The notes under the pieces are model-generated. The model was not told where the DNA came from. It saw only the letters and a program-made list of their open reading frames with translations, and made no database searches. This document shows positions 1-10,699 of a stretch of 64,000 bases of DNA, in pieces. The position numbers were made by a program, and so were the translations under genes. The DNA is taken from contig NC_084717.1 in assembly GCF_033807575.1 (NCBI RefSeq), positions 5,147,692 through 5,211,691 of the forward strand, read 5' to 3'. The DNA comes from Cydia pomonella (taxonomy: Eukaryota; Arthropoda; Insecta; Lepidoptera; Tortricidae). Position 1 is the stretch's first letter. Every line of letters starts with the position of its first letter.

Positions 1-373
1 ATACGGAAACTTATTAAATTACCAAATATTCGTAGAAATAGAAGTTGTAAATGGTTTGTCAATGTAACATAATTATTATTGTTATAAGAGAGAATATCGA
101 GACGGGGGTGCTTATACTTAAGTTAGTTAGCTACTTACTTATATCCAACTTTAGAACAGGAGGAGATTCTCAATAAATTTTTTATCTTCATTTTCACATG
201 TTCTAAAAATTTAGTCACGATTGCATTCTTTTATGAGTTTCGTCACTGTGACTCGTGAATTTTCTCTCGGAAAGTTAACATTTTTGAACAGAAATTACTG
301 ATGAAGACCATAAAATCTTTTGTGAAGTCGGGTTCTTTTTCGTTAAAAGCTATTTACCTACTCACAAGACTAA

Positions 374-537
374 TAACCCCCTTATTCAAAAAACGTTGGA
401 AACCGTTGTTATTATTTTTCTTTATTTCGAAATTTTGGTCCCTATCTAACAAACACAAATGTCAAAATGACAGATAAAGACAAACGATTACCGATGGCTT
501 GTTAAACTTGACAAGCGTTTATGAATAATGCCATAAC
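374..537. mobile_element. Degraded palindromic MITE, family E
   Basis: The left end (ACCCCCTTATTC) and right end (GCGTTTATGAATAATG) match the arms of the intact family E copies at 4625 and 50183, as does the internal AAACTTGACAAGCG. The arms are diverged and the right terminus has lost its G run, so this is an old copy. Confidence 0.6.
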
Positions 538-573
538 TTATCAGTCAAATGCCAGCATCATTAGGAAACAATT

Positions 574-845
574 ATGGAAGGTCGAGGCAAGGAATAGAAT
601 CTCCATAGGCAGAACTGTTGCAACAGTGTCCAGCTGTTAGCTATAAATAATAATTCCAAATCTCTCCAGAGTAGCGCTAGAGTAGCTAAGAACCTAGGCG
701 TTATTGACGGAGTGAAGTGCGCTGTCTATGTCTATGATTAGATTTTTTTTCAAGTATTCTAGGTATTGTAGCGCCACCTATTTATGGTTTTTTGTCGGAC
801 ACTTTTTGGTATATGGAGATTCTATTCCTTAACTCTACCTTCCAT
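574..845. mobile_element. Inverted-repeat MITE, 272 bp
   Basis: ATGGAAGGTCGAG followed by AAGGAATAGAATCTCCAT at the left is matched in reverse complement by ATGGAGATTCTATTCCTT and CTCTACCTTCCAT at the right, about 34 bp of terminal inverted repeat. The interior is not coding. The target duplication is unclear. Confidence 0.7.
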
Positions 846-1266
846 AGAAACAATATTTAACTTTTATTAAACACAATGGCGAAGGGAAATGCGTCAAATA
901 GGTCACTGGAGACGTTAACGTGTTCGTGACTGTAAAGTCGCGTAATGTTCACGCCTCATTGGGATTCCGCTGGGCGATGACGACGAGCAAGGTTATTCCC
1001 ACGTAATATTTTTACGATTGAGGCATAGTACGATAGGCTGACTTATTATCATAGCCTACTATAGACACAGACTCGCCCAAGTAGCCAGTATAAGTGTGAA
1101 CTACAGAAGGTACCACGTAAGAGGTACGGTACTAGTAAAAAATAATTGTAGAAATAGTAGTATTAAGTAAAAGTAAACGTATAGAGTAAAACCACCCCAC
1201 TAGGTAAAACCAATAATAGGTACTAAGTAAATGTATGGTTCACAATTTCAATTCGTAATTTAGTAT

Positions 1267-1692
1267 TTTTATGGTTCCGTAGCTCAAAAGGAAAAAACGG
1301 AACCCTTATAGCATCACTTTGTTGTCCATCTGTCTGTCCGTCCGGCTGTCGGCCAAGAATATTTATCTCGGGAACGCGTAGAGGTATCGAGTTGAAATTA
1401 AAACCATATAGTTAGGTCCCTTGAATCTGTGAAAAAATCATAAGTACTTCTAAGTTAACGTAAAAAAAAGACACGGACGTTTATGCCGTAAAAAATGTTT
1501 ATTCTCAAGGAAATTACAATTTATAGGGTACTCGTACCTTCCGTTAACCTGGAACTATGAAATGTAGCAAGTAGGTATTACTACAGGTATCGTTGGGGAA
1601 AAATCTGAAAATTATTTGTTATTAATTTATTTATTTTCCTACAAATTTGTACAGAACCCTCGGTGGGCGAGTCCAACTCGCACCTGTACAAT
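1267..1692 (+). repeat. Dispersed repeat, family H copy 1
   Basis: It starts with a diverged GGTTCCGTAG and a downstream GGAACCC, followed by a TCTGTCTGTCCGTCCG tract, and ends near GCGAGTCCAACTCGCAC. The same order recurs at 47820, and related long forms lie at 18878, 49440 and 52849. No open frame. It is probably a non-autonomous DNA element, but the class is not established. Confidence 0.6.
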
Positions 1693-2350
1693 TTTTTCGA
1701 TTTTTCCAGAGCTTTATTCTCTAATTTTTTCACAAATGAGAGAATTATATTAATATGTTGATTTGATGTGGACGCGATAGATTTACCTATATTTAGCATA
1801 TCGAATAAGCCCCCTGTTTTCATTTTTGACCAATCTGACCCTGCCATATCTAAAGTAGATTCTAAATTTTAAACAGGGAATATTGTTCGTTACCAATCAA
1901 GAGACCAAACTACAGTGGACAGAAAAAACCGCACATTTTCTGTCAGCACTAGCTGGGATTCTGCTAGCGTAATCCGAAGGTCATAAAATATTGATGATGA
2001 AATATAACACAACGGCAGTGGGAGATATATGAAGCCTGGCTTTGTGAAGAAAACAATATTGGAAAGGCCCTACCACAGAATTGATGATAAGGACAATACG
2101 GGTAAATATTGCATACGTCAGCGTAATAAAATATGCGCCAATCTGTTTAAACTGACTCACAATGCATCTCCTTCGTACTGACATTGGTACAAGCAAGATG
2201 CACTGCATTTGAACTGACGCAGTCACTAAGCGTTAAACTCATGGTGAGGATACAATTAACTCTTACCGAAAATTATTCAAAACTTAACTGTCTATAGCTA
2301 AAGGGGCCTACTGAATACCAGTTCGCCGGACGATATCGGCCTGTCAGTTA

Positions 2351-2815
2351 GGGCTTGTACACAAATCACGCGGTTGGATAGGGGGGTAATTATCCATAGT
2401 GAATGAAACTAAGAAAAAATATGTACAGTCAAGGTATTAAATATCGGCACGGACAAAGTGCCAAAAATATGTATACACGCCCTTATTGCCCATACATTAA
2501 GGTGCATATTTTTGGCACTTTGTCCGTATCGATATTTAATACCTTGACTGTACCACATACTTTTTCTCGGTTTCATTAAACATAAATCTTCACTTGGCAC
2601 TTCAAATTAGCAAGTCTAAACAAAATTTACTCTACACAATAATATTTATCTTAGAATTAGATCGAATAAAATAAAAATAAAAAATACACGTGAGATTATG
2701 TGGGGGCTAACCCCCCCTGGTTAGCCAAGAACCTCACCAATTTTCACTAAGGGGGAGGGGGAGAGGGGGGTCAAAAAGTAGCCGAAAAAACCTCGCCTGA
2801 TTTGTGCACAAGCCC
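2351..2815. mobile_element. PIF/Harbinger-like non-autonomous element inside family B copy 2
   Basis: The terminal repeats are GGGCTTGTACACAAATCA and the complement of TGATTTGTGCACAAGCCC (one mismatch). They are flanked by TTA at 2348-2350 and 2816-2818, the three-base duplication typical of PIF/Harbinger elements. The uninterrupted family B copy supports the pre-insertion site. There is no transposase. A G-rich stretch at 2740-2770 and a further nested palindrome lie inside. Confidence 0.8.
2426..2550. mobile_element. Innermost palindromic MITE, 125 bp
   Basis: CAGTCAAGGTATTAAATATC at the left and its near-perfect complement at the right enclose arms with GGACAAAGTGCCAAAAATAT. TA flanks both sides (2424-2425, 2551-2552). 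The host sequence on either side (AATGAAAC and GTTTCATT) is also inverted, so the palindrome may extend over 2402-2577 and the exact unit is uncertain. Confidence 0.75.
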
Positions 2816-3284
2816 TTATTCGCGATTGTCAGCTTTTGCGAATAACTGACAGGCCGATATCGTCCGGCGAACTGGTATTCAGTGGGCCCCTATGTAAGAG
2901 TAGGTACATACCTGCACATATTTTTATTTTCCACAGATTATTCCTAAAGCCTACCCAAGGTAAGATATTTAAGCCAGATATTGAACACGTGTGACAGCTG
3001 AAGGGATAAGCAGGGTCGGGGCCGTAATTCAGCTAGAGTGTGATACAATTCAAATCTAATTCCATTTAAATCTGATAACTATGCGTCGCTTTTGCGCATA
3101 TTTGATTATGCGTTAGAAGGAACAGGTGCAACGGAGTTTGGTACAATTAAATAACGTGGAATATTTTTGTGAATGGAACAAGTCCCAAGGAGCTGAAGTT
3201 GGACACGATGACATTTCATTTAACCGCCTTCTAAAAAGCTAAAAGTTGTTAAAAGAATGTCAGTTTTCTACTTAATAAAGCAAT

Positions 3285-3597
3285 ATTTGATGACCGGTCT
3301 CGCCTAGTGGGTAGTGACCCTGCTTATACAAATAAATATATGATTTTAAGTGTAAGTGCATTTGTTTGTGTGATGAGCACAGATATTTGTTCCTGAGTGA
3401 AATGTGTACTTGGACGGCACAATAACGTGTATTGCTGCTAGTAAATTATATTTGTTGTCTTGGATTTGGATAGGAAGTATAATTATATATATATATCGTT
3501 GTCTAAGTACCCACAACACAAGCCTTATTGAGCTTACTGTGGGACTTAGTCAATTTGTGTACGAATGTCCTATTATATTTATTTATTTTATTTATTA
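3285..3597 (+). mobile_element. tRNA-derived SINE, copy 1, with 19-bp target duplication
   Basis: The head GCCTAGTGGGTAGTGACCC resembles a tRNA A box region and the tail CTTACTGTGGGACTTAGTC ends in TATTTATT repeats. TTCTACTTAATAAAGCAAT occurs perfectly on both sides (3266-3284 and 3598-3616), which fixes the insertion boundaries. The B-box segment is lost and the middle differs from the other copies by about 85 bp. Confidence 0.85.
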
Positions 3598-3616
3598 TTC
3601 TACTTAATAAAGCAAT

Positions 3617-4624
3617 TTTACTGGTAATCTTATTATTGTTAAGTGAGTAAAAGCATGTGTAGTTGTTTCGACCACTTTTTCCGCTTAGCTTCTTCTGATG
3701 TTGTCTGTACAGATAACGTGTTCTTCATCGGTCAAAATACCAGACTCCAACAAATACCTTATAATCTAAAAGTTGGATCGATAGAAAAAATCATGAAAAT
3801 ATGGATTGAAAAAACGTGATTGGTCAAATTTTTTATTGTTTACAGCGTATCGAAATGAATAATTATGGTTGAGTTGGGAGTCCATACATGAAAAGTACGC
3901 CTTTATAGTTTGGTATACAAAATCTTAATTCAACCATAAAGTCGACGAGTAGAAATTTTTTTTTTTCAGTTTTATGTTGTTCGTAAATTATAGGAGGGTA
4001 TCCCAATATTTGACCGGCAAGAAACTTAGCGGGACACATCTTTTCAATTTAAACCGTTTTCATACTCGTACCTAATATATGGAATTATAATAGATACAAA
4101 AATACGAAAAATAATCTCGTGGTTTTTTGTTTCCGTTATTTTTCATTATTTTAAAAATCACATGGATGGAATAAACTATAGAAAAGGCATATGACAGAGT
4201 TTCTTTTATTATAAATAACGTATCTACTAGTACATATATATATGCTACCTACCAACGTATGGTTCGAAGGTTTTCAAACTTCATTATTCATAACACCCGC
4301 CGTATTCATAAAGTTCGCTCAATAGATAATCAAATGGAAAATTTGATACCCTCCTCGAGCTACCTCGCAACCATTTTCTTTATTCAGAAATAGTACCTGT
4401 ATACTCGATAATACAGTTTTCCAAACCTTAGCTTCGTGAGGGGAAAGTTTAAGTTAGTTCTAAAGTTTCACCGTGAAACTGTAAAAAATACTGAATAACT
4501 TTCATTAGAAAACATCAATGTCTGATCAGTAGAAATGTATGAAGTTTCACCTCGTAGAATATGGCTAAACGTTAAAAAAGTAGTGCATAAAGTAAATCCA
4601 TATATTAAGTCTCTTATTGACTTA
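3617..4624. other. No recognisable feature
   Basis: AT-rich sequence of about 1 kb. A weak fold-back lies near 3860-3935 (TTATGGTTGA facing TCAACCATAA). I see no coding bias, splice signals or repeat family that I can place. Confidence 0.5.
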
Positions 4625-4765
4625 CCCCCTTATTGATAAACGTCTACTAAAGTTGACAAGCCGCTAATAATCGTTTGTCCCTTTCCGACGTATTGGTATG
4701 ATGGAAAGGGACAAACGATTTTTAGCGGCTTGACAACTTTAGTAGACGTTTATGAATAAGGGGGT
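4625..4765. mobile_element. Palindromic MITE, family E copy 1 (141 bp)
   Basis: Near-perfect hairpin arms run from CCCCCTTATT to AATAAGGGGGT, each carrying CGTCTACTAAAGTTGACAAG and TTTGTCCCTTTCC, with TA on both sides. It has the same length as the copy at 50183, but the loop is in the opposite orientation. Confidence 0.88.
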
Positions 4766-6420
4766 TAGAAATGAAGTCCAAAACCTGCTATACAAATTGC
4801 CCTTGCTACAGCTTGCGGCCGGCGCGCTCCGCATCCCAATCGGCCATGCGCGCGCTCGAGTACTAATTTCTTGAATAAATTGATAAAAAAAATATTACGA
4901 AAAAAAAGACGTGTGGCACTCGGGGACTGCCGCGGTAAAGCTATTGCATAGCATTTTGTATCAACTTATGCAATTATAATTATTTATTTATTTTATTTAT
5001 GCAGTATTTCTTTTTCTTTGATATTAATACCACCATAACCAACCACCAGTAAACCAGTATAACGATATGATCTCAGTTGATAGGGATCTCGAGGTTTCAC
5101 TTCTGATGGTTTTTCGGAAAAGACAAGTACGCTTGACAAGAGATAATGTAAACACTGGTAATTCGTAGTTACTCCTGGTATTTATATATTCCAATCGTTC
5201 ACCGAGCGCACGACTCAAGATAACCAATATAAAAGTGTGAACCTTATAGTTACGATACGTATACGGATTCACTTATATTGGACAAGTTGTAAGTCATGGG
5301 AATAAGCGCCTTCGCCTGTTTTAGAGTGAGGGAACTAGCACGAAAAACTGACTTATAAACTCGACGCCAAAGCGGCAAACGCTTTCTAATTCAAAAGTTA
5401 TAATGTGTTGACGGACTTGCCTTGTAGACGGTCTTGCCCACAGTGACCTTATATTAAAATAAAAACCGGTTACATTCTATAGTTTCAAGGAATAGGAGCA
5501 CATGATTTAAAAAGTTGCATTATTTATAAAAAAAATTGCTGACTCGGGCATGCATGCACTGCATGAAGCGGGCATGCCTACTTGACACTCGGATAAACGT
5601 GTTTCTCACATGGGTAATGCATTATTTAGCTGTCGCGCTCACTCAATAACAAGGAAATTTTTAATTTTATTTAGAAAAAATATGTTTTCAAATGTTATAA
5701 TAGTACTTACGAATGAAAAGTGATACCGTGAGCTTTGTTTTTGTGCTTGGAGCTATTGAAGCACTGGAAAAAGGCGCAACACGGCATTCTTTGGCAATAT
5801 TTTATCGAATTTGATGACAATGTTGACACTTCAGCGTCACCCATACGACTAATTCAATATAGGTCCCGGAACCTATATTTTGTGGCTCACGATCGACCGC
5901 CTGGTACCTCATCTACCCCTATTACGTACATCAATGATACATACAGATTACTATAAACAGCTGCTTATGTATTTGTCCGATTTCGGAGCAGCTCGTCTCG
6001 ATTCGTGCGAGTTTCGTAGAGTAGTACCATAGAAATAGGATAGTATAGAACGACTGTCAAACTTCAAAAGTGTGACCAAAAATGAAATGCAAGTGTGTGC
6101 GTAAATTGTCTATGTGCGAACAAAAATAGTGATGTCATGTTACAACATATTAATAATCTATCGATGTTTAACTGCTTTATCGACTACTTTTTCAAATGTG
6201 TTTGTTTTTATAAAAAATGTAATAGGTATGAGTATTATTACTACTATTAGACCTTATTAGCGCCTTTAGTGCCTTTAATTTTCTTTTACAGCGGACGCAT
6301 AGTAAATAACAATACTGATAGTGATAACCGAGGCTACAGTTACAGTCGTTTCAGTCAGCATCAAAATGGTCAAATATATAGGTACACATGTGTCACAATG
6401 GTCAAATATATATTGTTACT
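4766..6420. other. Intergenic or intronic, GC-rich patch
   Basis: 4800-4856 is an isolated GC patch (GCGGCCGGCGCGCTCCGC) in AT-rich DNA, without a coding frame I can support. 5540-5580 has repeated GCATGC motifs. The minus-strand frame at 5024-5272 ends GGWLWWY just before an A/T-rich tail and looks like nothing I recognise. The remainder shows no feature. Confidence 0.45.
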
Positions 6421-6590
6421 TATTTTACAGTACATATGGAGCTACTTTACCGCACTAGTGCGATAATTAGCACATTACGTAACTATATCGAACATTTTAA
6501 GGGCCATATGTATTGTAATACATTTGCGAATAGTTAATTCGAAACTCGTGTCGACTTAAAATCGTATCGCCACTCATTGCGATTTTTTAT
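6421..6590 (-). mobile_element. Fold-back MITE, family G copy, partial
   Basis: TTTTACAGTACATATGG followed by GCTACTTTA, GCACTAGTGCG and AACTCGTGTCGA matches, in reverse complement, the copies at 48229 and 60068. The far end is missing after about 170 bp. Confidence 0.7.
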
Positions 6591-6632
6591 TTTTCTCACC
6601 TGGTTTGGTGTTCTGGGACGTTTACTTACTTA

Positions 6633-6832
6633 CTACTTACTCCGTTGGCTCAGCGACCCAAAATGAGACTTGGCCTCCGACACAAGACAGCGCCACTTTT
6701 CTCGGTCCTGTGCGACCTCTCGCCAATTGTCGACTCGAAGCTCGCGCAGATCCGCCTCCACCATGTCGCTCCAGCGATACCTAGGGCGTCCGATAGGACG
6801 TCCTGCTAGGCGACCCAGGTACGCTCTTTTTA
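6633..6832 (-). pseudogene. LINE (RTE-like) reverse transcriptase C-terminus fragment
   Basis: Minus-strand reading gives GRPRYRWSDMVEADLREL, then DNWREVAQDREKWR and the final SEAKSHFGSLSQRSK before TAG. This is the C-terminal tail found after the reverse transcriptase domain in RTE-type and related lepidopteran LINEs. Only about 65 codons remain, so it is strongly 5' truncated. The GTAAGTAAGTAA tract just beyond the stop fits the short tandem 3' tails of such elements. A related fragment lies at 8720. Confidence 0.85.
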
Positions 6833-8220
6833 CGTTTTTTCGTTTTTACTTGACTAAATTACTAACGTAGTCCGATCAAGCATTATGGAACCCGGCGCTG
6901 TCGGTAAAGCAGGTGACTCGCGTTGATAAAGCAGGTTTCTGTCGTATGCGGGTGTGAGTGGTGTAACATGTGCAATGTCGTTAACACAAACACATGCTAA
7001 GTGTTAACAGTAGGCGCAAATAGTTGACTTACCAAAGAAAATTTGAAATTCGCGCCTTTTTCGCCTGACAAGTTGGGTTGGGTGTGTATACGCTGTCTTG
7101 TGTTTCCTTGTGTTAGCGGCAAAGCCGTGGAAAAGTGGTTAAAATGTAAGTAATGTGTTGGAAAGTGAAGTTTAAATTTATCGCTGAACATGTGCATCTT
7201 CAAAAAAGGTATTATAACAATCGTTATTATTTTACGTCGGTTATAAAGGTTAATATCTTAATGATGTCTTGTGAACAACTAATTCCATACCTACTAATAT
7301 ACCGACAAGTTATCGATACAGTCATATGAACATTTTGTCAAGCCCTAGCGTAAAGTAACAGTTTAGGTTTTTACACAAAATATTCTAAATTATTGACTAA
7401 TATCATGAAATATTAACACACAATTGAAGAAAAACTTATAATGAACTGTATAAATTGGCTTTTTACACTTTTTATGCTGTTAATTTGATATAATATCGTT
7501 ACGAAAATTTCGCTACGATTATCATAATTACCTGTGAAATGAGTATTTCCCTGGGTTTTTTGGCCCTGAAACACAACAATCCGGCACACAACATGACACC
7601 ATCTTCACTAAATTACTTACTTAATATTTATTTTTGATTTCGATTCTCGTATATTTTTAACGTTAAAAAATACGGCAATATGATTTTGGCCGCCTCGGCC
7701 GCCTTCGAATTCAAAAAATGGTTACGTTTTCTCATATGTAGTCTGCCTCTTTCACACTCGTGGCTTGTTCATATACGTGATGGCTTCCCTTTCGCACACT
7801 TCATCTGTCTGTCAAGCGAAGCGTATGACAAGTCTCTGAGTAGTACAATACGTCTAATCGCACGCACACAACGCCGTGTCGAAGACTGCCGAACTGAAAC
7901 GACGTTAGACGAAGTGGGGAGCGTGAGGTTTTTTCGTTACGGAATTTCTGGATTCGGTCCCCGCGCTCAAGGCCCGCGATAGAAGCTATGCAATAGCTTA
8001 AAAACATACAATCGAATTGATAAACTCCTCCTTTTGGAATCTTGAAGTCGATGTTTAACAATTAAATATTACATTTTTCTACATACATATTATACCATTA
8101 TTTACCGACAACGGGAAGGTAAAGGCATTCGCCAATACCATTTTTGTGACCATCTAGCTCCCATAATTTGCGATTAGCAACTGTTTCCATTACTTTAGCA
8201 ACCAAAATGTATAACTAACT
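6833..8220. other. Intergenic or intronic
   Basis: Mostly AT-rich. The minus-strand frame at 6997-7203 is followed at 7031 by a donor-like GGTAAGTCAAC, but I see no matching acceptor or family. 7680-7980 is GC-richer and probably repeat-derived. 8018-8050 carries CTCCTCCTTTTGGAATC followed by TTGAAGTCG, the end of the same repeat seen at 20432-21312 and 56955-57000. Confidence 0.4.
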
Positions 8221-8318
8221 TTCTATGTCATTCATGAAGACGCGCGGCTTGATTCGTATTGTCATGTTAAAGGTTAGATTTTACAATTCTGCACGTCATC
8301 GTGGATGACACGAACTAT
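8221..8318. mobile_element. Small inverted-repeat element, family MM
   Basis: GTCATTCATGAAGACG at the left and CGTCATCGTGGATGACACG at the right are shared with 61337-61396 and, more loosely, 13773-13908. The ends read TATGTCATTCA and GACACGAACTA. Confidence 0.55.
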
Positions 8319-8719
8319 AAGCAAGTAACTTTTTAGCTACTATTAGAGCATTAAACATTCATCTAGGAACTTTCGAAAATCAAAGTTAGCAACATTGTCT
8401 TTGATGGAAAAAGGTACTTCATATTTTTATGAAGGCGATATATTGTTTTACGCGTGTGTGTGAGTGCGTGAAGAGATAATGCCGGGACTGTGATGGGTTT
8501 CTCTTTTCCTCTTGAAATGTGGAATGAGACGGAAAATTGTAGCAATTTTATTTACTATCGAAAGTAAAGCATTATTTTATAACCGATTAGGAAAAGAGCT
8601 TCTAAGTAAGGAGATAAAATATTTTTAAATTCTGCACAATTTGTATATCAAGATTATACATAGTCATGGTCATTCATTGTTACCTACTGTATTTATGCTT
8701 ACTTCACTGGCTCAGTGTC

Positions 8720-9010
8720 CTAAACAGGATCTTGGCCCCTGACACAAGAGAGCCACTCTGCCCTACCCTGCGCCACTTCGCGCCAGTTGGGTATTCCGAG
8801 GGTGAACAAGTCTTTTCGGACTTCGTCACTCCAGCGGTATCTGGGACGCCCAGACGGACGTTTTCCACCCGGGTGCCCCACATACACTCTTCTCACAGCA
8901 CGATCCTCTCCCATCCTCTCTAGGTGACCGAGCCAGCGGAGTCGTGTGGCTTTGATCTCGCCAATTATATCAGCTCTTCTAGCTCCCTATTCTTCCTACG
9001 CCTCCAAGTT
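8720..9010 (-). pseudogene. LINE (RTE-like) reverse transcriptase C-terminus fragment
   Basis: The minus strand encodes ARRADIIGEIKATRLRWLGH, LERMGEDRAVRRVYVGHPGG, KRPSGRPRYRWSDEVRKDL and NWREVAQGRAEWL before a stop. RLRWLGHLERM and the PGG-RPRYRW stretch are hallmarks of the post-RT region of RTE-like elements. About 90 codons are open. The usual KTHFGSLS ending is replaced by an earlier stop. It is a separate copy from 6633, since the two share only part of their residues. Confidence 0.88.
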
Positions 9011-9175
9011 CCATCTTCATCTCCAACAGGTCCCAGGATTGAGACTGTATTTATACACGGTGAAATTTGATAGGTGATCAGGAATCAACTTTTCTAATTC
9101 ACTAATCGATGGCAATCACATTTATGTAGCACTAACACGATTAATTATTATTTTCAACATACCTAAAAGGAATGT

Positions 9176-9240
9176 TGACTGTATTTAAAATTAATTATTT
9201 CACACCATGCATGAAATAAAGCGCCAAACCATTCATAGAG
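9176..9240. repeat. Dispersed repeat shared with 20636-20690
   Basis: GACTGTATTTAA followed by ATTATTTCACACCATGCATG and AAATAAAGC recurs almost exactly at 20636-20690. The CATGCATG core is palindromic. The element class is unknown. Confidence 0.5.
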
Positions 9241-9350
9241 AAACGTAGACCACAGTTATTTTAGAAAAAAAAAATCTATTTTATTAATAGTATAGAACTA
9301 TAAAGAGTAGGTTAGTTGACCGTGATATTATTTGTTAGTGTAAAATTAAA

Positions 9351-9374
9351 GTGTGTGTGTGTGTGTGTGTGTGT
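9351..9374. repeat. GT microsatellite
   Basis: Twelve uninterrupted GT units in otherwise unique AT-rich sequence. Confidence 0.95.
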
Positions 9375-10123
9375 AAATTCCATAGTGGAAAATCGTTTTG
9401 ACAGTTTGAAAAAAGAAACTGATTTGACTAGAAGTCAAATATCCTAGCAATGGTTCAATATAAAGAGTTTAAAACATCTTTCCAAAGTAACAGCAATAAA
9501 AAAAACTAAATATTACAGCACTAAGCTGTCAATTTGACATTGTCAAATTGTTAATTTCGCCGCTAAAGCAGTTGATGTACACCTACTTCCCTTCAATAAA
9601 ACTAGGGTGTCCATGTATCCAGTCGTTTTTAATTTCATCGATATCATGAATTGTAATTAATTAGATGGTGAAGTAATTTGCACGAGATCTCACAGCGTGG
9701 TACTTCATATTTTTCAACTACTGATCACCGATTAAATTTAATCGTATTGGGAAACACTAGTGTGGGGTGGCCCATAGTACAGCACGAAAAACATTTCAAT
9801 TACACGTTTCTACATATTATCTTTATTCGTAATAACGAAGTGTCCTCAAAGCAGTTATGATGTAATTCAGTTTTTATGTCACTGTACACTGTAATGTACG
9901 ACATAACTTGAAATGTGTGTCAAATTTACGACAAACAGTTAGGAGAGACGTAAAAAGACAAAGACGTGGTACGGTTATAAAGTTATGATGTATAAAATAA
10001 TACGCGTGGAAACACCTGCAATTGACAATTTCTGCCCTAATACCAAAACAACCGTGAGATAGAGACATATTAAATATATTAAAACGGGTAATTCTCGACA
10101 TGGTCGGCCTCATAACGAGAGGT
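9375..10123. other. No recognisable feature
   Basis: AT-rich. Short direct and inverted words occur (TGTCAATTTGACATTGTCAA near 9527), but no element or gene is supported. Confidence 0.45.
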
Positions 10124-10192
10124 TCAACGGGAGTACGCCTTGGCGGACCGATGCAAACGGGCGACGGCGGCGGCGGTTATGGAACGAAACAT
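10124..10192 (-). CDS. Candidate first exon or small ORF with a mitochondrial-presequence look
   Basis: The minus strand reads ATG in a good context (CGACATG), then MFRSITAAAVARLHRSAK and a stop four residues later. The peptide is basic, free of acidic residues and rich in alanine, arginine and serine, as mitochondrial targeting peptides are. Codons are GC-rich at third positions (GCC GCC GCC GTC GCC) against an AT-rich background. It could be exon 1 read into its intron, since a weak donor (GGC|GTACTC) precedes the stop. The plus strand is also open here (MVGLITRGSTGVRLGG), so strand and reality are both uncertain. Confidence 0.25.
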   Translation of the reverse strand: MFRSITAAAVARLHRSAKAYSR

Positions 10193-10589
10193 GTCGACTT
10201 AAAATAATTCCGAAACGTACAGGTACGTCGTGATTGTATTCGTACACCAAAACTATTCGCTTAGCACCTCTACGTACAAATATGTACGCCGGGGTGCCAA
10301 GCAGATCGTTGTCCGTCCAAAAGAAATTACAGTTTATTTGTTATAGATATAGGTCTTATATTTCTACATAGCTGAATAATATTTTACGGATGTTATTAGA
10401 CACGTTTGCCAGGTACTTACTTTTCTAGCTTAACCATTGTTGTGGAGAAGTACCAAATACAATCAGTTGTTATCCCACCAAATGTAATCTACAGCTATAA
10501 AGACATGCAATGGCCCTCATCTCTTTTTATTTATTTGATAAAATACAGAAATGTGACAAAGTGGTTCAAGAAAAGAATTTTGACCCACG

Positions 10590-10675
10590 TGTCATCAGCT
10601 GTAAAAGTGCATGGCGACTTTATCAATGAATTCATTCAACAATTTTCCGCAATTTTGGCAGCTCACTGTACATTA
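10590..10675. repeat. Dispersed repeat, family GG copy 1
   Basis: GTAAAAGTGCATGGCGACTT, then ATCAATGAATTCATTCA and a GCAGCTC-CTGTACA end are repeated at 32750-32825. The open frame at 10406-10693 runs through this repeat and is therefore unlikely to be a host gene. Confidence 0.6.
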
Positions 10676-10699
10676 AATAAGCTACTGTTGTAAGTGCCT

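Larger units (their letters stand above)
2301..2890. mobile_element. Palindromic MITE, family B copy 2, interrupted by a Harbinger-like element
   Basis: The termini AAGGGGCC and GGCCCC lie between TA dinucleotides (2299-2300 and 2891-2892). Arms containing TTCGCCGGACGATATCGG and its complement CCGATATCGTCCGGCGAA flank the insertion. Without the inserted 465 bp and its TTA duplication the element is 122 bp, close to the intact copy at 29770 (124 bp). TA targets and perfect arms suggest a Tc1/mariner-mobilised MITE. Confidence 0.85.

Noticed and set aside
10406..10693. 95-codon frame ending at a donor-like GTAAGT
   Set aside because: Its second half is the dispersed repeat GG, also present at 32750, and no acceptor is evident.
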